Assembly (NCBI RefSeq): GCF_010095445.2
Contig: NZ_WFGV02000040.1
Coordinates: 1-62,828, forward strand
Direction of reading: 5' to 3'
Length of the DNA: 62,828 bases
Origin: Pseudomonas sp. TNT3
GTDB lineage: Bacteria > Pseudomonadota > Gammaproteobacteria > Pseudomonadales > Pseudomonadaceae
Made by a program: the position numbers and the translations under genes. The notes beneath the pieces are model-generated. The model did no database searches, was not told the DNA's origin, and saw only the letters and a program-made list of their open reading frames with translations. Shown in pieces: positions 24,404 through 33,300 of this stretch; position 1 is the stretch's first letter; every line of letters begins with the position of its first letter.

Positions 24404-25267
24404 TCAGGTCAGCGGGTCCCAGCGTTGCGACCAGTCATCGTCGTTCTTGATGACTTCGCGCAGGAGTTCGAACGCTTGCTGCAACGTCGCCGAATCACGA
24501 TCACGGGAGTACACCAGATAGGTCGGATAGTTGAATTCCGGGGCCTTTGGCACCTTCTCCATCACGCCGCTTTCCAGATAGCTCTGGACGACCCGGGTAC
24601 GGAAATAGCCGCTGCCGCCGTGTTCCAGAATGAACTGCAACGCCAACGGGCCGAGGTTGAAGCTCAATGCTGCCTTGGCCTTGTCCGGTAGCGCCGCATC
24701 GTGCTGGCGGCGAAAATCCGGGCCCCAATCGATGTAGACATAGGGGTCGGGCCTGGCGACCAGACGCACAAGGATGAGTTTTTCTTCCAGCACCTGCTCG
24801 ACTTGCAGCCGTGGCCAATACTCAGGCTGGAAGACCAGCGCCGCGTCCAGGACGCCCAGTTCCAGTTGGCGCAACAGGTTCTCACCGTCGCGAATTTCCA
24901 GTCTCAGCGCGTGGCTGGGAATCTTCTCCCGCAGTTCGCCGGCCCAACTGAGCATCAGCGGGTTGCACAGGCTGACCTCACCACCGATATGCAACACGTT
25001 GTGGTAGCCCTCGGGCAACGGCAAATCCCGGCGGGCGGCTTCCCAGGTTTCCACCAGTTGGTTGGCGTACACCACGAACGCTTCGCCATTGGCTGTGAGG
25101 CGGGCACCGGCGCGATTGCGTACAAACAAGGTGCTGCCCAGCCGGGTTTCGAGTTTTTGCACCCGCGCGGTGATGGCGGTCTGGGTGACGTGGAGTTTTT
25201 CCGCCGCTGCCGCGAGGCTGCCGTGACGGACGATTTCCAGAAAGGTGCGGGCGAGTTCGATGTCCAT
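24404..25267 (-). CDS. LysR-family transcriptional regulator
   Basis: A 287-residue LysR regulator. The HTH is at residues about 1-60 (ARTFLEIVRHGSLAAAAEKL, then HVTQTAITARVQKLE and LFVRNR), followed by a substrate-binding-like effector domain. The start at 25267 is placed where LysR homology begins. It is on the same strand as and upstream of the desaturase-fusion gene, so it may be cotranscribed with the two genes it could regulate. Its effector is unknown. Confidence 0.92.
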   Translation of the reverse strand: MDIELARTFLEIVRHGSLAAAAEKLHVTQTAITARVQKLETRLGSTLFVRNRAGARLTANGEAFVVYANQLVETWEAARRDLPLPEGYHNVLHIGGEVSLCNPLMLSWAGELREKIPSHALRLEIRDGENLLRQLELGVLDAALVFQPEYWPRLQVEQVLEEKLILVRLVARPDPYVYIDWGPDFRRQHDAALPDKAKAALSFNLGPLALQFILEHGGSGYFRTRVVQSYLESGVMEKVPKAPEFNYPTYLVYSRDRDSATLQQAFELLREVIKNDDDWSQRWDPLT

Positions 25268-25336
25268 GGGGTGGCCGGTGTGGGAGGTGGGCAGAGTGTA
25301 AATGTTAATCCACACTCGTGTAGCCGATGGCGAACC

Positions 25337-25400
25337 CTGTGGCGAGGAGATTTATCGGAATGCCGCACCACCCCGTCCGGCGGCGCAGCAGTCGCCTGCC
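25337..25400. repeat. Single REP-like half unit
   Basis: CTGTGGCGAGGAGATTTATC followed by a GC-rich block matches one arm of the family at 60371-60484, but no matching inverted arm follows. It lies upstream of the LysR gene, in a 398-base stretch without genes (25268-25665). That stretch otherwise holds only the second REP pair and presumably the LysR promoter. Confidence 0.6.
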
Positions 25401-25542
25401 AGCGCCTGCCTTGTGTTGTTCCATGCGTATTGTCATGGGGCGACCGGGCGCGGGTTGGGGGCGAGTCATCAAACGGGGTGGCCGGCGTTGGTGGCGTTGT
25501 TGTTGCAGCGGTAAAGCATCCACTTCGCTGCCACAGAGTTCA

Positions 25543-25640
25543 CCTGTGGGAGCAAAGCTTGCTCGCGATGACGATTTATCATTCAACATTGATATTGCCT
25601 GTGCCATCGTTTTCGCGAGCAAGCTTTGCTCCCACAGGGG
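25543..25640. repeat. REP inverted repeat, 'GTGGGAGCAAAGCTTGCTCG' family
   Basis: CCTGTGGGAGCAAAGCTTGC and its inverted copy ending CCCACAGG at 25638 form arms of about 29 bases around an AT-rich spacer. It lies just downstream of the YtcJ-type gene (minus strand) and may act as its 3' end. Confidence 0.88.
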
Positions 25641-25665
25641 GCTTCAGTTATCTGGCAGTAGCCGT

Positions 25666-27624
25666 TCAAAACGCGAAGCACGAACAGCCGAACGCTCCCC
25701 AGAATCCTTGGAAATCGCTGACCGGCGCTGAGGATAATCGCGCCCGTTCATGGCTGTGGGCGTGCACCGCACATGCCCCGACGCAGTGATGAACTTGCGC
25801 CGTCATCGGCGCCAGGGGTTTCCAGTGTCCCGGCACGTTGACCACCGGCGACCATTCCGGCACGACCGGCACTGGCGGTGGCCCGAGTTTTTCGAACTCC
25901 GCCGTGCCGTAGACAATCTTGCCATCCACGATCGTCAGCACCGACTCGATCCATTTGACGGCTTCATCCTCGATGTGGAAATAGTCGGCAGACAGCGCGA
26001 TCAGGTCCGCCAGTTGCCCGGTTTTGATCTGGCCTTTCTTGCCTTGTTCGGACGAAAACCAGGCGCTGCCATGGGTGAACAACTCCAGCGCCGTGTCGCG
26101 GCTCAAGCCCTGGGGATACAGCTCCAGGCCGCCGACGGTACGGCCGCTGACCAGCCAGTAGAGGGAGGTCCACGGGTTGTAACTGGACACCCGCGTGGCA
26201 TCGGTGCCGGCGCCGACCGGAATACCTTCGGCAAGCATGCGCGCAATGGGAGGCGTGTGCTCGGCCGCTTTGGCGCCGTACCGGTCAACGAAATACTCGC
26301 CCTGAAATGCCATGCGATCCTGGATCGCAATGCCGCCGCCGAGGGCTTTGACACGTTCGATGTTCTGCGGGGTGATGGTTTCGGCATGGTCGAAGAACCA
26401 CGGCAAACCATCGAATGGTATATCGCGATTGACCTTCTCGAAGACGTCGAGCATGCGGCTGATGGATTCGTTGTAAGTGGCGTGCAGGCGGAACGGCCAG
26501 CGTTGTTCCACCAGATGCCGCACCACCGGTTCCAGTTCCTGTTCCATGGTGTGCGGCAGGTCGGGACGAGGTTCGAGGAAATCCTCGAAATCCGCCGCCG
26601 AGAACACCAGCATCTCCCCGGCGCCGTTGTGTCGTAAAAAGTCATCGCCCTGACCGTAACGGGAAGTGCTGGTCCAGTTTTTGAAGTCGGTCAGCTCTTC
26701 CTTGGGTTTTTGGGTGAACAGGTTGTAGGCAATGCGGACGGTCAGTTGCTTGTCCCTGGCCAGTTGCTGGATGACCTGATAATCGTCCGGGTAGTTCTGA
26801 TAACCGCCGCCGGCATCGATGGCGCTGGTGACCCCCAGGCGATTGAGTTCGCGCATGAACTGGCGGGTGGAATTGACCTGATACTCCAGGGGCAATTTCG
26901 GGCCTTTGGCGAGGGTCGAGTACAGAATCATCGCGTTGGGGCGGGCGATCAGCATGCCCGTCGGCTCACCGTTGGCGTCGCGCTGGATCTCGCCGCCAGG
27001 CGGATTCGGGGTGTCTCGGGTGTAGCCCACCACTTTCAATGCCGCGCGGTTGAGCAGGGCGCGGTCGTAGAGGTGCAGGACGAATACGGGGGTGTCCGGT
27101 GCGGCTTTGTTCAGTTCTTCAATGGTCGGCAGGCGTTTTTCGGCGAACTGGAACTCGTTCCAGCCACCGACCACCCGCACCCATTGCGGCGTTGGTGTGC
27201 GGTCCGCCTGGTCCTTGAGCAGGCGCAGGGCGTCGGCAAGGGAGGGTACGCCTTCCCAGCGCAGTTCAAGGTTGTAATTGAGCCCTCCTCGTATCAAGTG
27301 CAGGTGCGAGTCGTTGAGACCGGGAATCACCGTGCGACCGTGGAGGTCGACGATTTGTGTGCCGGGACCTTGCAGGGCCATGGCCTGGGCGTCGCTGCCG
27401 ACCACCACGAAACGTCCGTCCTTGATCGCGACGGCGCTGGCCTGGGGTTTCTTGCGATCGACTGTGTGCAAGCGTCCGTTGTACAGAATGAGGTCGGCCG
27501 GGGCATCAGGCATGGTTTTACTCCCTGCGAATAGCGGGCTGATCCAGGCACCGACGGCACCCGCCGACAGGCCTTGCAGTACACGTCGGCGGTTGTAGCC
27601 ATCGTGATCATCAGGTGGGCTCAT
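25666..27624 (-). CDS. Exported amidohydrolase, YtcJ/Amidohydro_3 type, with Tat signal
   Basis: A 652-residue protein. The N-terminus carries a twin-arginine motif (YNRRRVLQG) and a hydrophobic stretch, indicating Tat export. The body is a YtcJ-like metal-dependent hydrolase with the HxH strand NDSHLHLIRGG, later His and Asp motifs (PFRLHATYN, FFDHAETI, GAGTDATRV) and the closing strand GQLADLIALS. The end is odd: after the enzyme fold comes a tail rich in Cys and His (HHCVGACAVHAHSH) and then a hydrophobic CSCFAF terminus. The start at 27624 is chosen at the Tat signal. The substrate is unknown; homologues are annotated as amidohydrolases or N-substituted formamide deformylase-like. Confidence 0.87.
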   Translation of the reverse strand: MSPPDDHDGYNRRRVLQGLSAGAVGAWISPLFAGSKTMPDAPADLILYNGRLHTVDRKKPQASAVAIKDGRFVVVGSDAQAMALQGPGTQIVDLHGRTVIPGLNDSHLHLIRGGLNYNLELRWEGVPSLADALRLLKDQADRTPTPQWVRVVGGWNEFQFAEKRLPTIEELNKAAPDTPVFVLHLYDRALLNRAALKVVGYTRDTPNPPGGEIQRDANGEPTGMLIARPNAMILYSTLAKGPKLPLEYQVNSTRQFMRELNRLGVTSAIDAGGGYQNYPDDYQVIQQLARDKQLTVRIAYNLFTQKPKEELTDFKNWTSTSRYGQGDDFLRHNGAGEMLVFSAADFEDFLEPRPDLPHTMEQELEPVVRHLVEQRWPFRLHATYNESISRMLDVFEKVNRDIPFDGLPWFFDHAETITPQNIERVKALGGGIAIQDRMAFQGEYFVDRYGAKAAEHTPPIARMLAEGIPVGAGTDATRVSSYNPWTSLYWLVSGRTVGGLELYPQGLSRDTALELFTHGSAWFSSEQGKKGQIKTGQLADLIALSADYFHIEDEAVKWIESVLTIVDGKIVYGTAEFEKLGPPPVPVVPEWSPVVNVPGHWKPLAPMTAQVHHCVGACAVHAHSHERARLSSAPVSDFQGFWGAFGCSCFAF

Positions 27625-27737
27625 GGCAGTGCTCCGCGTAAAACGATCGGGGGCAAGCGGCCGATGTCTGACGCGAGCGGCCAGAAGGAATATAGACGGC
27701 AAATCCACAGACAGCGTTTTAACGGGACGAAAAACGA

Positions 27738-27765
27738 CGAATCCCGCCTCGAAGGGCGGGATTCG
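27738..27765 (-). terminator. Intrinsic terminator of the SCP2-domain gene
   Basis: Perfect 11-base arms CGAATCCCGCC and GGCGGGATTCG around a six-base loop, followed on the minus strand by a TCGTCGTTTTTC tract. It lies 41 bases after the stop of the SCP2 gene. Confidence 0.88.
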
Positions 27766-27806
27766 TTTGCAGCCAGACGTGCCCCCGAAGGTCGGGAGCG
27801 GCGTGC

Positions 27807-28121
27807 TTAGGCCGGGAACAGCTCGGACAGTTTCATGGCCAGCATCATGTCGCCTTCGGCGCGCAGTTTGCCGCCCATGAAGGCTTGCATGCCGTCGGTC
27901 GAACCGTCGACGATACCTTGCAGCGTCTCGCCGTCCATCACCAATGTCACCTGGGCGTCAGGGTTTTCGCCTTCTTTCAGTTCGCAGGTGCTGTCTTTGA
28001 CGATCAGCGAGAAGTTCTTGGTGTCGTCAATGCGGAAACCGAATACCAGGTCCAGGCCGGCTGCAGCGGCTGGGTTGAACTTGGCTTTCATTGCTTGTAC
28101 GGCGTCAGCTACGGAGGTCAT
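27807..28121 (-). CDS. SCP2 sterol-binding-domain protein
   Basis: A 104-residue single-domain SCP2 protein: VADAVQAMKAKFNP, then GFRIDD, SLIVKDSTCELKEGENPDA, VTLVMDGETLQGIVDGS and the helix MGGKLRAEGDMMLAMKLSELF. SCP2 domains form a hydrophobic tunnel that binds fatty acyl-CoA or sterol-like lipids. The gene is 64 bases downstream of the histidine phosphatase gene on the same strand and ends at a clear terminator, so the two probably form a short operon. Role inferred from family only. Confidence 0.9.
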   Translation of the reverse strand: MTSVADAVQAMKAKFNPAAAAGLDLVFGFRIDDTKNFSLIVKDSTCELKEGENPDAQVTLVMDGETLQGIVDGSTDGMQAFMGGKLRAEGDMMLAMKLSELFPA

Positions 28122-28185
28122 GGTTCGATCCTTTCTTGGGTAATTAGAGCTGGGTGATTACAGCCAGGGTCACAATAGTCCGGAC

Positions 28186-28902
28186 TCAACGAAACGTGAT
28201 GAGGTCCGGGGCCTTCAACAGTTGCAGGTGTGCATGGTTGTTGAAGGAAGCCAGGGCCACCTCGCGACCACGAAACTTCAGGTGGTTGAGCGAGGTGTTG
28301 ACGATTTGCCAGTTCAATTCAAAGGCCTGGCGGGCAGGCATTTGCGTAATGAGGTGGAGCAGGGCGGTGATGGTGCCGCCGGAGGTAAACACGGCGATTT
28401 TCTGGGTGTTGTCAGCCTGTTCAAGGATGCGCTGCAAACCCGCTTGCACGCGCTCGACGAACCCCAGCCAGCTTTCGAGTCCTGGCGTGTCGTAGGTGCC
28501 GGCCAGCCAGCGCTCGATGATCAAAGCGAAGATGCGCTGGAACTCGGCGCGGTTTTGCGCGGCGTTGCGCAGGACATGCAGGGCTTCAGGTTCATCCTCC
28601 AACATGGCCGGCAGCAGGGCGCGGATCACCGCATCGGCGTCGAATTCGTTGAATGCGGCATCGGTTTCCAGGATCGGGACGGGCAAGCCCACGGCAGCGA
28701 ACTGCTCAAGCGCACTGCTGGCCGTGTGTTGCTGGCGACGCAAGTCGCCCGAGAGGCAGCGATCGAAGCTGATACCGAGCTCCGCCAGGTGTTGGCCGAG
28801 GATTTCTGCCTGGCGAATACCGGTCGGCGACAGGACGTCATAGTCGTCTGCACCAAAGGAGGCCTGGCCATGTCGAATCAGATAGATGCTGCCCACGTCC
28901 AC
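28186..28902 (-). CDS. Histidine phosphatase family protein (phosphoglycerate mutase-like)
   Basis: A 238-residue member of the histidine phosphatase superfamily. The catalytic motif is YLIRHGQASFG (phospho-accepting His11), followed by LSPTGIRQAEILGQHL, the partner Arg in SGDLRRQQHTA, and the second catalytic His region TSGGTITALLHL. That last motif normally reads SHG, so the second His appears to be replaced locally, which makes the exact activity uncertain. The start is GTG at 28902 with GGGA upstream. It lies upstream of the SCP2 gene. Confidence 0.88.
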   Translation of the reverse strand: MDVGSIYLIRHGQASFGADDYDVLSPTGIRQAEILGQHLAELGISFDRCLSGDLRRQQHTASSALEQFAAVGLPVPILETDAAFNEFDADAVIRALLPAMLEDEPEALHVLRNAAQNRAEFQRIFALIIERWLAGTYDTPGLESWLGFVERVQAGLQRILEQADNTQKIAVFTSGGTITALLHLITQMPARQAFELNWQIVNTSLNHLKFRGREVALASFNNHAHLQLLKAPDLITFR

Positions 28903-29099
28903 GTCATCCCGCTACGTTGAAGGTTTGGCGAGGTTATGAGGATGGCGATGAGCTGTCAATGAAAAAACATACGCTTGTTTGAAATGCCCGTTGCAGGCCT
29001 GTTGCCAGAGGTTTCGCGGCTGGTCGACAAGCCGGCGCATGGGTATGCTGGACATATCCCGCGCCTGTTTAAGCCGCGCCTAGTATTGAAGGAGTCCCT

Positions 29100-30122
29100 G
29101 TGGAGTTTTTTGCCGAGTACGCCAGTTTTCTGGCCAAGACCGTGACACTGGTGGTCGCCATTCTGGTGGTCATGGCCAGCTTCGCGGCGTTGCGCAGCAA
29201 AGGCCGACGCAAATCGGCCGGCCAATTGCAGGTCAGCAAGCTCAATGATTTCTACAAGGGCCTGCGTGACCGCCTGGAGCAGACGTTGCTCGACAAGGAC
29301 CAGCTCAAGGCCCTGCGCAAATCCCAGGCCAAGACCGAGAAGAAGCAAAAGAAGAAGCCTGAAGTCAAACCCCGGGTGTTTGTGCTCGATTTCGACGGCG
29401 ACATCAAGGCATCAGCCACTGAAAGCCTGCGGCACGAGATTACCGCGTTGCTGACATTGGCCACGCCCAAGGACGAAGTCGTGCTCCGCCTGGAAAGCGG
29501 CGGCGGCATGGTGCACAGCTACGGTCTGGCCTCCTCGCAGCTGGCGCGGATCCGTGACGCGGGCGTGCCGCTGACGGTGTGCATCGACAAGGTCGCAGCC
29601 AGCGGCGGCTACATGATGGCGTGCATCGGCGAGAAGATTATCAGCGCACCCTTTGCGATCCTGGGTTCCATCGGTGTGGTTGCGCAGCTGCCCAACGTCA
29701 ATCGCCTGTTGAGAAAGCACGACATCGACTTCGAAGTGCTGACCGCCGGTGAATACAAGCGCACCTTGACCGTGTTCGGCGAGAACACCGATAAGGGTCG
29801 CGAGAAGTTCCAGGAAGACCTGGACGTTACCCATCAGTTGTTCAAGAACTTCGTGTCCCGCTACCGTCCTCAGTTGGCCATCGACGAAGTGGCCACGGGC
29901 GAAATCTGGCTGGGTATCGCAGCGCTGGACATGCAACTGGTGGACGAACTCAAGACCAGCGATGAATACCTCGCCGAGCGGGCCAAAAAATCCGAGCTGT
30001 ATCACCTGCACTACGCCGAACGTAAAACGCTGCAAGAGCGCATTGGCATGGCGGCCAGCGGTTCAGTTGACCGTGTCTTGCTGACCTGGTGGAGCCGGTT
30101 GACTCAACAACGTTTCTGGTAA
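29100..30122 (+). CDS. sohB: Inner-membrane serine protease SohB
   Basis: A 340-residue S49-family peptidase. An N-terminal transmembrane helix spans about 8-30, a basic coiled linker follows to about 90, and the protease domain carries the nucleophile in VAASGGYMMA (Ser168) and the general base in GEYKRTLT (Lys220), the Ser-Lys dyad of SohB/SppA. It degrades membrane-associated peptides on the periplasmic side in other bacteria. The GTG start is supported by AAGGAG six bases upstream and the position of the membrane helix. Two hairpins downstream probably end the transcript. Confidence 0.93.
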   Translation: MEFFAEYASFLAKTVTLVVAILVVMASFAALRSKGRRKSAGQLQVSKLNDFYKGLRDRLEQTLLDKDQLKALRKSQAKTEKKQKKKPEVKPRVFVLDFDGDIKASATESLRHEITALLTLATPKDEVVLRLESGGGMVHSYGLASSQLARIRDAGVPLTVCIDKVAASGGYMMACIGEKIISAPFAILGSIGVVAQLPNVNRLLRKHDIDFEVLTAGEYKRTLTVFGENTDKGREKFQEDLDVTHQLFKNFVSRYRPQLAIDEVATGEIWLGIAALDMQLVDELKTSDEYLAERAKKSELYHLHYAERKTLQERIGMAASGSVDRVLLTWWSRLTQQRFW

Positions 30123-30135
30123 ATCACACGCTGCA

Positions 30136-30171
30136 AGGGCCTTGATACCGTGTACGGGTACAAGGCCCTTT
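30136..30171 (+). terminator. Hairpin after sohB
   Basis: AAGGGCCTTG and CAAGGCCCTT are exact inverted arms, 13 bases after the sohB stop, followed by only a short T run. Probably the first of two termination signals. Confidence 0.65.
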
Positions 30172-30204
30172 GAGTGGTTGCCTGTCTATCCATTGTCTGG
30201 AACA

Positions 30205-30234
30205 ACGAAACCGGGGCACACCCGGTTTTTTCGT
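30205..30234. terminator. Second terminator after sohB
   Basis: ACGAAACCGGG and CCCGGTTTTTTCGT form a hairpin with a six-T run inside the descending arm, a good intrinsic terminator. It insulates the effector gene at 30346 from sohB. Confidence 0.82.
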
Positions 30235-30345
30235 GTCTGGTAGCCGGTTTCTGTATTCACTGAGGATTTTTCCGAGCGAGTTTTCCGCTCTTTCCTGCTT
30301 TTGCACAGTACGTGCTGAAGTAGTGTGAACGCTCAATGAATTGCA

Positions 30346-33300
30346 ATGGAATGCACTATGAGCAAGCTCCCGCATGATGATGTCGCCGGACCCCATCCTT
30401 CCCCAACCTGGCAAATGCGCAACGATCTGAAAGGCATCGTTGACCTTGCGTTGCCGCAAACCCCTGACCAGTTCGGTGAGCAGCAGATCAAGGAAAAATG
30501 GGGGCAGGGCATCGACCCACAGACCACCTTGCTGGTAACACTCGATTACGATTACAACGGGCATCCTGCTCAGGGCGCAATTCATCAGGGGCAGGTCGCA
30601 AACTCACAATCGCTTCTTCAGGTACTGCTGCTCAATTACCAGACTGTCGGTGACGGACGCTTCGGGGAGACAGCGTTCGGCCTCTACACTCCTCCGGAGG
30701 TTGGCCCGCAGGTTCGGATCGTGGAAAAGGTCGAGGAGTTCGCCTACCACGGTAGCGGTAACCACCAAACCTATGAGGGCATCTATCGGCAAACCGTTCC
30801 GCAGACCTACGGACCCGAAACGCAATTGGCCCTGAGGCCGGCTGATTTCAAGAAGTGGGTCTGGGAACTGGAGTTGCAGGACCTGTACAGCGCATACGTT
30901 GATCAAGCGTGGCCATCAGACGAGGTGCTGCTGGCGCCTGCGCCTTACGCTTTGAGGACCTCGATCAAGGCCGCTTTTGTGATGAGTGCCTGGCTGCAGC
31001 GCGGTGAACGACGGTTGACCAAAAAGGGGCTGGAAATGGCCCTGCAGGCCGCCGGGTTATCGCCTGATCAACTTTGGGAAACATTAACGGTCGATCAGCT
31101 GCAGGCACCCACTTTGGCCCGCGGTGCAGTCACGGCGCGTCGCTTGAAGCTCTATCGATATACCGCGCGCGATATCTGGGTCTTGCGCAGCCAGTCCAGC
31201 GCCCGGCTCTTGATGTACATCCCCGGCAATTCATCGCCATTGCATGACTTCACCGACGCCGCGCATCTGCGCCAATGGGTGGTGGCGCAGGGCCGCGCTG
31301 GCGAAACGAAACAGGCACTGGCGGCGCACTTTACCGATGAAGATCGCATCGACGGTAGCTTCCACGCCGGCGTTCTGACGGCGCTGGAGGGTATGGCGAT
31401 GTACCCGAAAGAACACCGGCTCAGCAAAGAAGCCGGCTTCTTCAACAATGATGGCTACTGGGACCCTGCCGATTACATCGGCTTTGATGACGCCGACGCA
31501 GACACCGATCCGTTTGCGCAGCTGGTGTTGTCCATGAAGCAGGCAGCGTTGGCCAGCATCAAGACCATTCGTGACGATGCCCAGGTCAATCGCGATAATT
31601 TGAGCGCTGTGGTCGAGCCGATCGTGCAATGGATCAACCGGTTTGGTCCCCTGGCCTTGTTCGTTCCGGGGGGCGAAGGCCTGCTTGCGTTGGCGGGGCT
31701 GATCGATGCTGGCTATGGTCTGGATCAGGCCATCAACGGCGAAACGGCAAGCGAGCGTTCCGAAGGTGTGACGCGCACCGTGTTCGGCTTGCTCAATGCA
31801 CTGCCGATCGCCGGGGGCGCGGCCTTGGCCAAGGGTGATGGGATTGATATTGAAGTGTTGGCGAAAACCGATCACCGCGCCGGCGAACCTTCTGTCGCCC
31901 CGAGTGCGCCGCATATCCCCGCGGGTCTGACTCCCACGATACCGACTCGCCTGGTACTGCTGCGGGGCGTCGGCCCGTCGGTCGCCACCTTCAGTGATGA
32001 AATGCTGGCACAGATCGGCAAGGTCAGCGCCGTTGATGATGACATGCTGCGCCTGATGCAAACCGGACGCCCGCCAACGCCGTTACTGGCGGATACGATC
32101 AGCCGTTTTCGGATCGATCAGGACCTGGGGCTGGCAGGACGCCCGGAGCTGTTCAACAGCCGTTATCAAGCACTTCAACAGTCGGAGCATGAATGGGTCC
32201 GGTTGTTTCAACGTGAGTACCCGGACCTGCCCAAAAGCGCGATCGAACAAATGCTTGATCGCTATGGTGTGGATGTTCTGGAACCACCCAAGGCTGACGA
32301 AGCACTGCACGTATTCAAGCGACTGGACAGCAAAGCTCGTCAGTATCAGCAGCACGTTCGGCTCAATCGAGCGTATGAGGGCCTGTACCTTCGTTCGATG
32401 CTCAACCCTGAGTCGGATACGCTGGCCTTGCACTCGCTCAAAAATCTTCCCGGCTGGCCGGATAATCTTCGGGTCGACGTCCTGGACCAGTCCGCTGTCG
32501 GGCGAGTGCTCGATCGTACAGGCCCACTCGATGCTCCGGATGTCCGGCGCCTGATCAAGACAGGAAACCACTATCAGGACAACGCCCTGCAAACGGATTT
32601 TTACGGCGCCATTCTCGGGGTGTTGTCTGACAGTGAGCGCGCAGCGATGCGCCTCACATCGCTGGATCAGGCCAGTGAGCTAAGGCTCAAGATAGGTGAT
32701 CACGCCCTGTCCCGGTCGCAATTCATGCTCGGCAAGGCAAGGATGGACAGTCAACTTCCCTTTGAGGCCCAGGGGCTCAGAGGCGGTGGTTTTCCCGATA
32801 CGCCTCAGGCCGGGGCTATGACGCATGAAATGATGCGACTGCAGCTCAAGGACATTTACCCTGAATTTTCCACTGCAGAGGTCGATGAAGTGCTGCATCG
32901 AGTGGGTCCACGCGCCCAGGCGCATATCGATGGATTGCAGCAGCAGTTTCAGCAATTGAACAGCGATTTGATCGGCTGGATCGATGAATCAGCCGACGAT
33001 GTCGAAGACATGGACCTGGACTTTCTGGAAGTCGGAGATGCAGAGGCGCAGGGAATGACCCCCATGGAGGTTGAGGCGCATAACCTGGCGTTGCTCCAGG
33101 ACACAGTGCGCTACGAACGAGAAACCAGGGCCGAACTGGCGGATGAATTGATAGCCATCTGGCAAAAGCGCGCGCCGCAAGAACAGGCGCATTATTCAGG
33201 CAGCCATTTGACGGGCTTCAAGATCGATCTGGAGTTCGAGGATTTCCATCGTTTACCGGCGCTGAACATTCGACTTGACGATGTGACCGAGCTGTCGATG

